Shown piece after piece: positions 45,534 to 57,125 of a stretch of DNA of 64,000 bases (its first letter is position 1; each line of letters begins with the position of its first letter). The stretch is from Papaver somniferum (Eukaryota; Streptophyta; Magnoliopsida; Ranunculales; Papaveraceae), in contig NC_039359.1 of the NCBI RefSeq assembly GCF_003573695.1, forward strand, positions 86,904,566 through 86,968,565, read 5' to 3'. The notes under the pieces are model-generated. The model was not told where the DNA came from and searched no databases. It saw nothing but the letters and a program-made list of their open reading frames with translations. The position numbers and the translations under genes were made by a program.

Positions 45534-46031
45534 CTATTGAGATTTATGCAAATGGAAGAATTCAGGGTACGTCTGCATGAAAAACTTGTGGAATATTTCA
45601 AGGTACACAGGACATGTTAGGCGTGAATAGTAGTGAATAACTTCTTCAATATCTAACTCATGTTCAATATCACTCATGTCCATCAGTTCCAACTCTTTTA
45701 GTTTCTTTGCTACCAAGTAGTAACCAGAATGTTCTGATCTCATTGTCTCACTCTTTCTACCATCATCACTTGTTTCTTGCCTTTTGATCTTGGAATATCC
45801 AGTCTGGTTTACAGAATTCACGAAGCTCCCCTGGTAAACCTTTTCTTCTTTCAACTTGTCCTTGCCCTTCACAATTTCCACCTCATTGCCATCATAACCT
45901 CCACAATTTTGATTGATATTATGAGGGGTCTTGGGAAGTTTATGGTATCCTCCTAAAACTAAGAATTTGAAGTTATGGAGAGTCTTCCGAAAGAACTTCT
46001 TGGTTTTGAGGAAAGAACTTTGAAGCAACAT
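45534..46031 (-). CDS. Plant-specific small protein, 165 residues, uncharacterised family
   Basis: A single-exon frame with ATG at 46029-46031 and a stop at 45534. The N-terminus is basic (LLQSSFLKTKKFFRKTLHNF), the middle is Lys/Glu-rich and variable, and the C-terminus carries the compact block LDIEEVIHYYSRLTCPVYLE followed by IFHKFFMQTYPEFF (about residues 127-160). That block is like a conserved C-terminal motif (IEEVLHYYSRLTCPxYxxIVDKFFMxMYxEF) I recall from a family of uncharacterised plant proteins related to DUF761/OVATE-like groups. No signal peptide or membrane segment is evident, and no biochemical role is known to me. A TATA-like TATATATTGC lies about 35 bases upstream (46058-46070, minus strand). 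The gene lies in the only low-repeat part of the window. Confidence 0.68.
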   Translation of the reverse strand: MLLQSSFLKTKKFFRKTLHNFKFLVLGGYHKLPKTPHNINQNCGGYDGNEVEIVKGKDKLKEEKVYQGSFVNSVNQTGYSKIKRQETSDDGRKSETMRSEHSGYYLVAKKLKELELMDMSDIEHELDIEEVIHYYSRLTCPVYLEIFHKFFMQTYPEFFHLHKSQ

Positions 46032-46057
46032 TTTTTTGCTTGTAGGATCCTTGCTCG

Positions 46058-46070
46058 TTGGAGCAATATA
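46058..46070 (-). promoter_or_regulatory. Putative TATA box of the 165-residue gene
   Basis: Read on the minus strand, AAGTATATATTGC lies about 30 bases before the ATG. This would give a very short leader, so transcription may start farther upstream. Confidence 0.4.
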
Positions 46071-47444
46071 TACTTAGTCAAGCAGAAATGTCGACAAGGC
46101 TGAGGGCTTCTCCTTTTTCATTTTCCTTTGTATGTGCCCTATCTCTCTCTCTCTAAACTTATTGGTCATTCTCAACCCACATGGTTCATACTATGTGTAC
46201 ATGGGGATGGGATGGATGGTGGGGCTCTATTGATTGAAATGATAGCCAGTATGCTTTTAGAACAGTTATTACCTACTCAGATTCGATTGGAAAGAAGGTA
46301 ACTTGGTCTCATGATCGATCGACTGCCCGGTAAGCATACATGTAAAAACGAACGCAGTTAGGCTTGAATATGAATCATCGTCTTCAGGTGAGTCAAATTG
46401 GTGTCTGCACCTAGAATCTACAGCTTGTATTGATATTTTTCAGCCAATTCTTTCACCGGAGTCGAAGGAGCACAGGCCATAACGTTCCAAAATTATCGGA
46501 TTCTCTAGGAATCCAAAGTACGAAGTCTCATGGGAGCCTATGAAAATCATTTTGTCTGCCATACTTCCCAGAAAGGAAATCCAAATTTAATGCATTACTA
46601 GATCTTTTTTTGCTGTGATGGCCCATAATTCATATAAGATAAAATCATAGTGGGCCATGGTTATTTAAAGTTATGAAAAAATGGGTTCGACACAAGAACT
46701 TTAGACTGGTGAAATTCGGCATAGGCAAAAAGAAGGAAAAAAATTTTACTTCTAATTATGGACGTTTCCCTTCCCATCAATGAAGTGATGGCCTATGCTG
46801 GTGAAAATGAAGTTACCTACTGTAGCGTATGTTGTTCTTTTGATCAATCAAAACAATTTTAAGTGATTGGCTTAATAACTATAAGTAGGCCAAATGAACA
46901 GAAAAGACACCCACAGGGCACACACACTAAAAGTAAGACCCCAAAAACATCACCAGCAGGACATCCCCACTGAAGGGGCACTCAACTAAAGCAAAATACC
47001 AAAACTTGACAAAAAAGAAGGCTTGTAACTATACACTTCACACTTGTCTGCTTTGTTGTTAGTGGATTACTCAACCCAACCCAGTAAACGATGATACTCC
47101 AAAGGCTGCTTAAGTTACTCCCTGTGTAATTCAAAGAGAGGACAAGCTTATCATTGGAAAAATATAACAACATATAGTATGAAACGACCAGTTAATGAAT
47201 ACCATCTTCCAAAGATAGCTGAAGGATAAAAAGGCCTATCAGACCCAATCACATCATAGTTCACAAGAAATAAAGTGAAATCTACAGACAGAATCCAAAG
47301 TGTCGTACCTTGTTCAGGTAAATAAGGGCATAACTCATGTAGAACTGCAGCCTCACTTGCATTCACCCCTTCACACTAATTTGTATATAGCTTGACCAAA
47401 CCCCTTGTATACTTCCGTACATGAATGGGATCTTTAACACCTAA
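46071..47444. other. Intergenic between the small gene and the helicase
   Basis: It holds a CT dinucleotide run near 46142-46155, the upstream region of the 165-residue gene, and DNA beyond the helicase poly(A) site. The short ORFs at 46982-47366 show no motif. Confidence 0.4.
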
Positions 47445-47450
47445 TTTATT
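47445..47450 (-). terminator. Candidate polyadenylation signal of the helicase gene
   Basis: AATAAA on the minus strand, about 100 bases past the stop codon, in an AT-rich setting. Confidence 0.5.
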
Positions 47451-47549
47451 TCTGTAAAATGCTACAAGCCTGTCCAGGTTATGACTCATTAAGAACAGTG
47501 TTTTTATATTTTGTATCTCTGTTCTGATACATCTTTCTCATTAGAATCT

Positions 47550-50500
47550 TCATTGATTACATCTTCCCTTGTTGAATTTGAAGAACTGGTGCAACTGTCT
47601 ATGAACTTCCCCGTAATTCTGAGTGCTGGAAACAAGACGATCTTTAATCCACTTGGGGAGCTTGTTAGCTGAGTGAGAGAAGCTCATTTGTGATGGATTA
47701 GATGCATAACGTGAGTCAACCAACAAAATTGCAGCATAATCCTTAGCGTGACGAATTACTCTACCTGCATTTCCAGCAATTGAAGGAAAAGATTAGTTAT
47801 CAAATAAAAATTTTGCATTGGGTAGAGTAATAGTGTAAACTCATCAGGTAGAAAAATTTGTTCACGCAAGTAAGAGCTCAACTGAGAGTTCCACTTCACT
47901 GTATGAGGCACATTACCATCTTCAGTTAAAACACCATATTTGCTGATCTACCACATGAGTACGGTGTTTAATTTAAATTATTTGTAGTTGCTACTAGGAC
48001 ATACCGATTGATTGATTTACTGCCTTCATGCAGAGATTTTCATAGTATTCTCTCCCTCTTCTGTTGCAACTTTTTAGAACCGAAAAGCCAGCTTGAGCAG
48101 CATCCCCATTGGCCAATTTATTACTGACCCCAAATTTGGGTGTATCGCTAGTATTTGAGTACCCCAGTCCTTCAATATGTTTTACCCTCTCCAACAACTC
48201 AACGTCAGACGGGCTAGGATAGGGAAGTCCAACCATAACTACACATCGGCCCATTCCATCGCTAAAGTTTATACCTTCAGATATCTTTCCACCAACTACA
48301 GCTAGAAGTAATGCACCATTCTGGGATACTGGACCCTCTTTAGGATGGTTGCCTGATAAGTTTATCACAGTTTCCTTGTATTCCCTTAGAAAGGCATCCA
48401 CGTCAACGTTACTCCTTGGCTCCCTGAATAAACGCTTTTTCTTCATAATCCTTGTAAGAGTGCCTGAATTCTTCCATGCATCATGTACCTGTGCTTCGTA
48501 CTCATATGATGAGAAGAACACCACCATTCCCTCAGGTACCACTGTCACTAAATTGCAAAGTAAACGCCCTAGCTCTTCTATCTGTAAGTAAGATCTTCCA
48601 TAGATTAATGAGCATGTCCATACCTTATAGTGAACGTTTATAATAAGATTTTGTTTACAACAGCGTGACAAAAGAGAATAGAAAAATTTACTGAATAAAA
48701 TTAGAAGGTGCAAAAAAGTTTCAAAATAAAGGTATGACGTAATTTTAATTTGTTTTTCAAAATTCTGTTTATGTTGTAGGGCTTTACCCTATGTTGTAAA
48801 AGGCGCCCTGGGCGCTCTCCTAGGCGCTCTAGGCGCACGAGTTGTCCAAGGTGCCAAAGTGTGAGCAATTTTTTTTTCTAATTTTTCTCTGGGCGCCTAG
48901 GAGCTAGGCGAAGGGCCTGGCGCCTCGCCTAGCGCCTAATACAACATAGGTTTTACCCATCTTGATTAGCATATCCTCTAAATCTCCATGCAGGTAGCGA
49001 TATCAACTAGTTTAGCCGACTATATATCCATTTAACATAGGGATCCTACATGCTACATCACTAGGCACCACTTGTTATCAATTCAGCGAACTAAGTAATA
49101 GAGAAGACTACGGTCGTGAATCGCAGTAAACTGAAGGATAAAATAAAGGTTACACATACACACCATGTTTGGAGAGGTTCGAGAACTGTAACTAAAATCA
49201 AAAGACATGCTCGATGGTCCATGCGAAACAGCAATTGGCAAAATACTCTCAGGGGGGACAATATGACCGCATGAAAAAAAGTGCAACTTGTCTGGAAGTA
49301 GCCATGGGAAGAGACGTTTCCTTGTCTCTTCAATAGGCTGAAGAGTCCCTCCAGCCAGCACAACAGCATGCGCTTGTTCTACTACCTGAGCAAAACAAAA
49401 TTATGCATGAATACTAAACCCTGACACAATTTAAGAGAAAGCTTAGATCTAATATATGGTACAAAACCTCGGAAAAGATCTTCTCTCCAGCGAGCATGAC
49501 ATATTTTATGAATCCATCTTCTTTTTGAACAGAGTTCAGATGTCTTCTCCTAGAGATTATTATTCTCCCATCACCATCATTATTTGTCAACGACAGCAAG
49601 ATACTGACAAATGCCTGAAACCCAGATAATGTGCTGCCCTCCACAACACTTACACTGTCATTAAGAATATCACCACCTCTTTCCAAACCGACACGTTTAG
49701 CTCCATATCCACTGACCTGCAGTACATACATTGTTTAATGACAAATAACTCCTAATTTGAATGAACAAGGAATTTACAACCCAGAGGAGGCAAAAAGAAA
49801 TAGGTTTTAGCAAATTGAGGTTGCACAAGTTATTATTTACCTTGTGGATGATATTACTCTCCTTAATATAGTGATGCAACTTTACTAAGTTGATGTTGTC
49901 GATGTCAAGCAAAAACAAGAAATCATTGATGGCCATGGAAGAATCACTAACATTTTGTTCAGATGATTTTTCACCAAGACTGTGTAAGTTGGAATCCTTA
50001 TCGCCAAGTAACACTTTGAGAAAAGCACGAGTAAGAACCATCAGCGTCTGGATATATCTTCTATTGCCGGCTCCAAGTAAATTTCTAAACCTTTCGAAAT
50101 ACAGCTCAAGGTGTCTATGTACCTTCTCCAACTGCAATTTAGAGAGACCACTTAGTTACTTGGTGACTCAAATCACTAGTAATGATCAGACAACTAGACT
50201 CGAATGTATAAAGACCGCCTCATGCTCGCCTCGGTCCCAACTACTAGGCATCTTTTTAAGAGCGTCAATTTCATAGAGAACCTTTGGATAATGCTCATAA
50301 CTCATAAGCAAAATGTGTCATGAAGAATGGAGCTAGTCTTGATCCCCATAGGAGAGCAAATCACGAAAGCTCAAAACAATCTTATTTACAACGAAGGAAA
50401 ATAAGAAGTATTACCTGTGAAAAAAAGATTCTTGAGTCATACATGCTGGTTAGGGAGTCAGCAAGATTGTGGGCCTCATCTATAATAATAATACTGTTCT

Positions 50501-52536
50501 TCAGTTTTAGACCAAGAGATTCACGAGCAGACTTGAAGAGAAGAGATTGATAGGGAAGAACCACAAGATCAGCTGCAGGGGTCATTTTCCGGGAGCCATA
50601 ATATGGACAAGTGCCAATCTTGTTTCCAAGGAGGACAAGATCCTCGATATCCAAGGCATCTTGTTCAGAGGCCTCAGTTTTGAACTGTTTCTGTAACTTA
50701 TGCTTCCTAAGCATTGGACATCCAGCAGAAGCCTTGGTCCTCCGTATTCTTCCTCCATCAGCCTGGACCTGCACACCATTTGCCAAATCAGTCCTAGATG
50801 TTCTTGCTAAATCATCCCAAAATACAATCAGTTAAAACAAAACTCTCTGCAACAGATTATTGGAAGCATCAAAAGTCAGTGCAAATCGGGGTGATCATGA
50901 AAACTTCTTCAGGTCCCAGGTCTTTTCTTTGCATCAAGGCTTGGGAGACATGAGATAGTAATATCTGGATCACTGAACTAAACAACATGAGGTCTTTCTG
51001 ACATCAACAGAGTCTGCAATTCGGCATGCATGTAACTAATTAAAAGGAAGACCATGACGTGGTTGTGTCATAATCTGTACAGTAGTCGTAAGTTAGAAAT
51101 CCTTATTAGTTTCATACAGCGGAGAGATTTCTTCCATTCCGAGTGGAACAAAACAGAATTAATCTATTTTTTTAATTAATCATATGCATATAGTTTACTT
51201 AAGTTCATGCACACTTTTGCCTCCCTCTCCAGGTAGATAAATTGAGAGGTGCAACTCTAGAGAGGCCTTCAATTTTATCCACTCTCTAGGCTTTGTTCCT
51301 TAGTAATATGACAATACATACAGCTCACTGATTTGAGCTCCACATCTATAGGCAGTATGGAACAATTCAGCGCTACTTCTTTTATTTTCTTTTAATCGAT
51401 AATTTAGAAGTGTCACTAATGGTTCCGATAACTAATTCAGATAAATTTCCTTGAGTATACAGCTTATCATGTCATAAAAGTATCTGAACATTGGTATGTT
51501 AAATTCACGAAGTAATGTTAGAACTAAATAAGCAAGCAGCAAGGAAGTCTTGACCTTAACTTTAGACACATTTGAATTCTTATTCTTTTGGAGTTCCAGA
51601 CATCGCTCATTGATTCGAGCTGAATTATTAAGCTTCAAAACCTCTGAAACATAAAACATAAATATGATAGGAAACGATACATATAACAATGTTAATAAAC
51701 ACAATGGTGAATGTTATACCTTCATTGATACACATATTCTTTCTGGACCCTAACGAAACAACATTTAGCTGAGTAGAAAAGACTGTCCTCCGTAACTCCT
51801 TAACAAATTGTGAAAGCTGGGAATGTGTTCGACTACAAAAATAGACCTTCAAATCCTCTTCCTCCTCCACATTCAACCCATCCTCCTCATCGTCATCATC
51901 ACTTGAAGAATTACCACCAGCTTTTCTCTTTAATCTCACTCCATCTCCATTTTCATCATCACTCTCATACTCTTCCACTAAAAACTCCTCTTCTTCACTC
52001 AATTCAACTTTAATATCACTCTTCTTCTTCACCTTTTCCCCCAATTCAACATCCTCATTATCATTAAACAAATCTCTACATGATTTCTTCTCACCCAAAA
52101 CCTTACCCCCAGACCCTAACTTTTTATCCTTCTTCTTATTCTTATCTGGATCCAAATTTGTCTTAGCTAATACAAAATCTTTCATCCAATCTGGCTCTTC
52201 ATCATCAGAAACACATTGATCCTTTGGATTATCTAAAACCCTAGAAGTTTCAGATTTCATTTGTTCTTTCCTGTCTACTACCCATTGCAATGCACTTGAT
52301 ATAATACTTAGGGTTTTACCAGTTCCTGAATCCACAAAAATAAAAACAATTAGAGATAATAATAAAAGTAGGGTTTAACCAGAGGGAGAGAAGAAAGAGG
52401 GGTTTTTACCAGTAGGGCTTTCAAACATGCCAACGCCTCCTTTGTTGAGAAAACTGTACAGAGATTTCATGAAATCTTTTTGAATCGAGTAAGGTTTGAA
52501 AGGAAACGCAGAGAAGTCTGGTTCTAATTCTCCCAT
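47550..52536 (-). CDS. DDX11: DDX11/CHL1-type ATP-dependent DNA helicase (XPD-like, iron-sulfur), nine exons
   Basis: Exons 52536-52410, 52325-51720, 51643-51555, 50768-50415, 50131-49841, 49716-49468, 49385-49164, 48581-48005 and 47764-47550 join at GT-AG borders into 2730 bases: 909 residues plus TGA, with no stop or frameshift. Motifs in order: YSIQKDFM (15-22), Walker A SPTGTGKT (40-47), a long acidic Lys/Glu/Asp insert (about 85-215), four iron-sulfur cysteines C241, C259, C291 and C328 (in MCINE, ERCLE, AGCPM, TCPYYG), DEAH 371-374, GGKISEGINFSD (743-754) and QSIGRVIRHAKD (836-847). This set and the SGCPML/ACPYYG spacing identify the FANCJ/XPD superfamily, DDX11 branch. That family is a 5'-3' helicase for sister-chromatid cohesion and replication-fork repair in the nucleus. 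Length matches the usual 850-950. The splice model is mine; the function is from the family. Confidence 0.93.
48790..48948. mobile_element. Mutator-like MITE in helicase intron 7
   Basis: A 159-base insert begins TATGTTGTAAAAGGCGCC and ends in the near-reverse complement (GGCGCCTAATACAACATA type). It is flanked by GGCTTTACCC (48780-48789) and GGTTTTACCC (48949-48958), a 9-10 base duplication with one mismatch, in the range of Mutator-like elements. The interior is full of GGCGC/GCGCC strings and would fold into a strong hairpin. Confidence 0.68.
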
Positions 52537-52584
52537 TTTTATTTTTATTTTGTTTGTGATTTCTCGTTTTACCTGTGGTAATAG

Positions 52585-52642
52585 ACAGGAAGCTCTTCCC
52601 GCAATTGTTGAAAGGAAACACAGGAAGTTCTTCCCGCGCTTC
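52585..52642 (-). promoter_or_regulatory. Paired E2F-like sites and a 35-base repeat upstream of the helicase
   Basis: The string ACAGGAAGCTCTTCCCGC (52585-52602) recurs with one change at 52620-52637. Each copy contains CTTCCCGC or TTCCCGCG, close to plant E2F sites (TTTCCCGC class). They lie 50-105 bases upstream of the helicase ATG. E2F control would suit an S-phase helicase, but binding is inference. Confidence 0.42.
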
Positions 52643-53109
52643 TCAGAGAGTGCAGTGGAGACTTACATTTTTGATTGACTTTATTTTCCCGGTCTAATAG
52701 TTGTTGCCTCCCACATTTTCTAACTCTTAAGTTCTGGAGATCCGGAAGGTTTTGTCATGTACCTAGTATGCTTGTATGCACTGCTGGACTATGACAGTAT
52801 TCTGAGATCAATTGCTTTGTAAGCCCATTACTGGGTAAATTCTAGTTTTTGTCTTAGGCCCTTTACTTTTTTGCTTTAGGTCTTCTAAGCCGGTTGTTTA
52901 CACCCAACGGCTGAGTTAGTAATTGTTGTTTACTATTTTACCTGAGAATTGTATTGGGGAATTCATCAACCAATAATTGAAAGTTATTTGAGGCTCATCC
53001 TTGTCTGAGGAAGAGTAGGTACTGAAGAAGGTTAAATCTGTGGGTTTGTTCATGATAATTGGTATCAGACTCGTTCGATCCTGATTACCGGAGTTACGGC
53101 AGGCGGCAT

Positions 53110-54145
53110 CGATAAACCAACTAAAGTAAAGGAGGTTGTTGTTATTCAACAAGCTCAAGCAGATCGATTACAATCTTTGGAAGACGCGGTTAAGAATCTT
53201 TCAACTGAAGTTCGTTCTCTTTCTGTCGATATGAGTTCTGCTAAAGAATCCTTAGCCGCGATCTCTTTGTTTTGTCAACAAAAAGGTGGTGAAATTCCTA
53301 TCCCTGAAGCTCATATGCTGTTGTTTTTCCTGAGGATATGGTTCACAAGCCTGGTAAATTCTCTAAACATCCTAAAATTGACTTTCCTAGATTCAATGGT
53401 ATTAATCCTCGAGGTTGGCTTCGTAAGTGTAATAGATATTTTCAGCTTAATTTCGTAGAAGATGTTCATAAAGTAGATCTGGCTTCCATTTATTTTGATG
53501 GCAAAGCTGATTCATGGTTTTTAGATTATCAAGAGGGTAAACTTTTCATCGATTGGCATCAATTCTCTTTAGATATTTGTTGTTGTTTTGAGGATGTTTC
53601 ATATGATAATTATGTGGGTAGTTTTAATAAACTGTCTCAACTCATAACGGTAGAAGAATATTATGAACGTTATGAATCATTAAAAGCATTAATGAAGACT
53701 CAAAATCCAACTCCGTCTGAAGCATATTTCACAATAAGTTTTATTAGTGGCCTCAAGGAAGAAATTAGTAACCCTGTCCAAATGTGTAAACCCACTTCAG
53801 AAACTGATGCTTTCTATTTGGCAAGAATACAACAAGCTTCTGTGGATTTTCAGGACAAACGTTTTCTCCCTTTTACTAAGCCATTTCAAACCTCTACTAC
53901 CACCTTCTCGAATATGCCTTCTACTTCCAAGCCTCCATTGCCTCAACTTACTAAAATTCCCAAACCCTCTTTTATTAATACTAAACCATTTGTTACTCAT
54001 CCTACTACCCCAACCAAACCTAATCCCCCTCTACCACCCATTAAAAGGTTCACCCCAGCTCAATAGAAAACTAGAAGGGATCAAGGATTGTGTTACAACT
54101 GTGATGAGTTCTACAAACCTGGACATTTTTGCACGACTCAATAAT
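53110..54145 (+). pseudogene. gag of the Gypsy element, frameshifted
   Basis: The frame from about 53110 (VIQQAQADRLQSLEDAVKNL, a coiled-coil-like start) shifts near 53325 into 53338-54063. That second part carries the gag core: PKIDFPRFNGINPRGWLRKC, YFDGKADSWF and ITVEEYYERYESLKAL. After a TAG at 54064 comes the zinc knuckle CYNCDEFYKPGHFC (about 54090-54131), ended by TAA at 54142. The RRDQGLCYNCDE lead-in is typical of plant chromovirus gag. It would package the element RNA if intact. Confidence 0.82.
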
Positions 54146-54150
54146 TATTC

Positions 54151-56044
54151 ATGTTAGTGACAGAGGATGCTTCTTCTCCTTCATCTGTTGAGGAACTTGA
54201 AGAGGATTCTACTTCCCCCTCTTCTCCTATAGAGTCTACAATGGAAATATCACTTCATGTTGTTACAGGTCTGGTGACTCAAAATACCATCAAAGTGCCC
54301 GACATTCTACAATCTTCAGATATTCTAGTCTTGATAGATACAGGAAGAACTCACAGCTTTGTGGATTCTCAATTGGCTGAGAAATCGCAACTGCCTATTC
54401 TTCCTACTGGTCACATGTTAGTGACTGTTGTAAATGGTGATACTACAATCATCAAAGGAGTCTGTCCTGACTTAGTTTGGAGTATGCAAGGCTACGAATT
54501 TTTTGGTGATTTACGGGCTCTTCCATTGGGGGGTTGTCACATGGTTTTAGGGGTGGATTGGCTCAAGAAGCTGGTTGATGTGCTATTCAACTTAGCAGAT
54601 CTCAAGATTTCATTCTTGCATCAAGAACACCAAATTACTCTTCAGTGGAGTTCATCCTTACCTTCTTGCAATATGATAAGTGGTAATTCATTTTTGAAAT
54701 TTCTTAAGGCCAACTCTCCTGCTATTATTGGTCAACTTTTCTCAATTATATCTAATCCCCTAGAACCCATACCACCCGTGGTTGCTACTATTTTAAACTC
54801 TTTTTCAGATGTATTTGCTAAGCCCACTTCATTACCTCCTCAAAGAGCCTTGGACCACAAAATTCCCTTAAAACCTAACTCCACACCCATTTCTCAGAGG
54901 CCATACATATGCCCTTACGTACACAAAGAAGTGGTGGAAAAGTTAGTTCAATACATGCTCAATATTGGCTTAATCCAAGATAGCCATAGTCCATTTGCAT
55001 CACCTATTTTGCTCATCAAGAAAAAGGATGGCTCTTGGAGATTTTTTGTTGACTATAGAAAGTTAAATGATATCACAGTCAAGGACAAGTGTCCTATTCC
55101 TTTGATTGAAGAATTGCTAGATGAATTGAATGGAGCCATCATTTTTACAAAAATTAACCTTACTTCTGATTATCATCAAATTAGGATGCATTTGTCAGAT
55201 ATTTTTAAAACTGCATTTAGAACCCATCAAGGCCATTATGAGTTTAGAGTGTTGTCATTTGGTCTTACCAATGCTCCTGCTACTTTTCAATCACTCATGA
55301 ACACCATCTTTAAACCATACTTGAGGAAGTTCATATTGGTATTCTTTGATGACATTTTGGTTTATAGCAAATCTCTAGAAGAGCATGTCTTACATTTATC
55401 ACAGACCTTGTCCTTGCTGAGAGAACATTCCTTATTTGCAAACAAGAAGAACTGTTGTTTTTCTCAACCTCAGCTGGATTATTTGGGCCATTTGATTACT
55501 TCTCAGGGAGTAGCAGACTTGGCCACAACCATCTAATTTGAAGCAATTAAGGGGTTTTTTGGGTTTGACTGGCTACTATAGACGATTTTTGAAGGGTTAT
55601 GATACCACTAGCAAGCCACTCACAGACATGTTTAATAAAGATTCCTTTATTTGGTATCCTATGGCTTTACATTCTTTTAATGCACTTAAACAGGCAATGA
55701 TTACTGCTCCAGTGCTAGCCTTGCCTGATTTTTCTCAGCCATTTATCCTTGAGACGGATGCTTTCTCTGCAGGTGTAGGAGCAGTCTTGATGCAAAATGG
55801 GAGGCCAATTGCTTTTTACAGCAAATCCTTAGGCCCAAAGGCATTATCTCTCTCCACATATGAAAAGGAATTATTGGCCATAGTGATGGCAGTGCAGAAG
55901 TGGAAGCATCATCTCTCCCACAACCAGTTCATTATACACACTGATCATCAAAGTTTAAAGTACCTCATGGATCAGAGGATTACTACTGTTTTTCAGAAGA
56001 AATGGCTAATGAAATTAATGGGACTAAACTATGTCATTAAGTAA
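54151..56044 (+). pseudogene. Protease, reverse transcriptase and RNase H of the Gypsy element, broken
   Basis: The frame 54151-55536 holds an aspartic protease site (VLIDTGRTHSFVD; DTG in place of the common DSG) and reverse transcriptase with KKDGSWRFFVDYRKLN, FGLTNAPATFQ and the catalytic FFDDILVYSK. At about 55510 a small deletion of the GVxxDPxKIxAMxDWP linker shifts the frame. RNase H continues at 55538 with KQLRGFLGLTGYYRRF, ETDAFSAGVGAVL, YEKELLAI and HTDHQSLKYL, ending at a TAA (56042) where a Tyr codon is expected. Confidence 0.9.
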
Positions 56045-57120
56045 AAGAAGGGTTTGGACAATAAAGTGGAAGATGCTGTATCCAGGATTCCTCATGACAT
56101 TTCTACTTGCCAAGCTATGGTTGTTACTCAACCCCAATGGTATCAGGATATTATTTCAAGCTACACTGGTGATTCATTGGCTCAACAACTCATCCTGAGT
56201 TTCTCATTAATACAACACACAAGCATTACTCCTTCATATATGGGATTCTCAAGTTCAAATATAGGCTATATGTAGGCTCTAATCTTAACATCAGACACTC
56301 TATTCTTTACTCTGTCCATGCTTCAGCTGTTGGTGGACATTCTGGCATGATGGGTACATACAACAGAGCAAAAGCTTATTTTTATTGGCCTCACATGAAG
56401 GAAGATGTTTTCCAATTTGTTGCTTTTTGTGATGTTTGTCAATGCAATAAGAATGATCAGTCTTCACATGCAGGGTTATACAGCCTCTTCCAATTCTAGA
56501 CAGAGCATGGCAGCACATATCTATAGATTTCATATAAGGCTTGCCAATGTGTTACAAGAAAACTGTTATCTTGGTTGTAGTTGACAGGTTAACCAAGTAT
56601 AGCCACTTTATTGCTTTGAGTCATCCCTTCACTGTCATTTCTGTAGCTAAGGAGTTTATGCACCATATTTTCAAGATTCATGGACTTCCTAGCTCCATTG
56701 TATCTGACAGAGACAAGGTATTTATCAGCTCTTTATGGCAACATCTTTTTAAATCCATGGACACCAAGCTTACTCTCAGTACTTCTTACCATCCACAAAC
56801 TGATGGACAAACTGAGAGAAAAAAATGCATGTTTAGAGCAGTACTTGAGGTGTATGACTGGAGATACACCTAAGCAGTAGTTAAATTGGTTGTCATTAGC
56901 TGAATGGTGGTTCAACAACAATTACCATACCAGCCTCAAAATGACCCCATTTCAGGCCCTCTATGGTTATACACCACCACACATGGCATTTCCAGTGTAG
57001 GATACTACCTCTGTTGCAGCTGTACATGACTATTTGCAGGAGAGAGATCACATGCTGCAGTTGCTCAAGGAAGATCTCACTAAGGCTCAACACAGAATGA
57101 AGCACTTTGCTCATCACAAC
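56045..57120 (+). pseudogene. Integrase of the Gypsy element, broken
   Basis: KKGLDNKVEDAVSR follows the stop. A frameshift near 56240 leads to the HHCC finger (HASAVGGHSG ... FCDVCQCNK, 56310-56455). Another shift near 56490 leads to the core: VVVDRLTKYSHF, IVSDRDKVFISS and YHPQTDGQTER, giving the D-D-E triad. Stops follow at 56872 and near 57000, and the reading ends with MKHFAHHN and a stop near 57120. The C-terminal domain and any chromodomain are absent. Confidence 0.88.
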
Positions 57121-57125
57121 TAGCA

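Larger units (their letters stand above)
52700..57125 (+). mobile_element. Chromovirus-type Ty3/Gypsy retrotransposon, degenerate, 3' end lost
   Basis: A primer site TGGTATCAGA (53060-53069) follows a probable 5' LTR end at about 53053 (GGTTTGTTCA). The left border of the LTR is not clear; about 52700 is a guess. Gag, protease, reverse transcriptase, RNase H and integrase follow in Gypsy order up to about 57120. There the sequence changes abruptly into a minus-strand LINE, so the integrase tail and 3' LTR are missing. Several stops and frameshifts make it inactive. Confidence 0.82.

Noticed and set aside
50320..50550. Plus-strand ORFs opposite the helicase exons
   Set aside because: They are antisense shadows of conserved helicase exons with no motifs of their own.
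54151..57120. Endogenous pararetrovirus instead of a Gypsy element
   Set aside because: An integrase with HHCC finger and D-D-E core follows RNase H, and no movement-protein motif is present.
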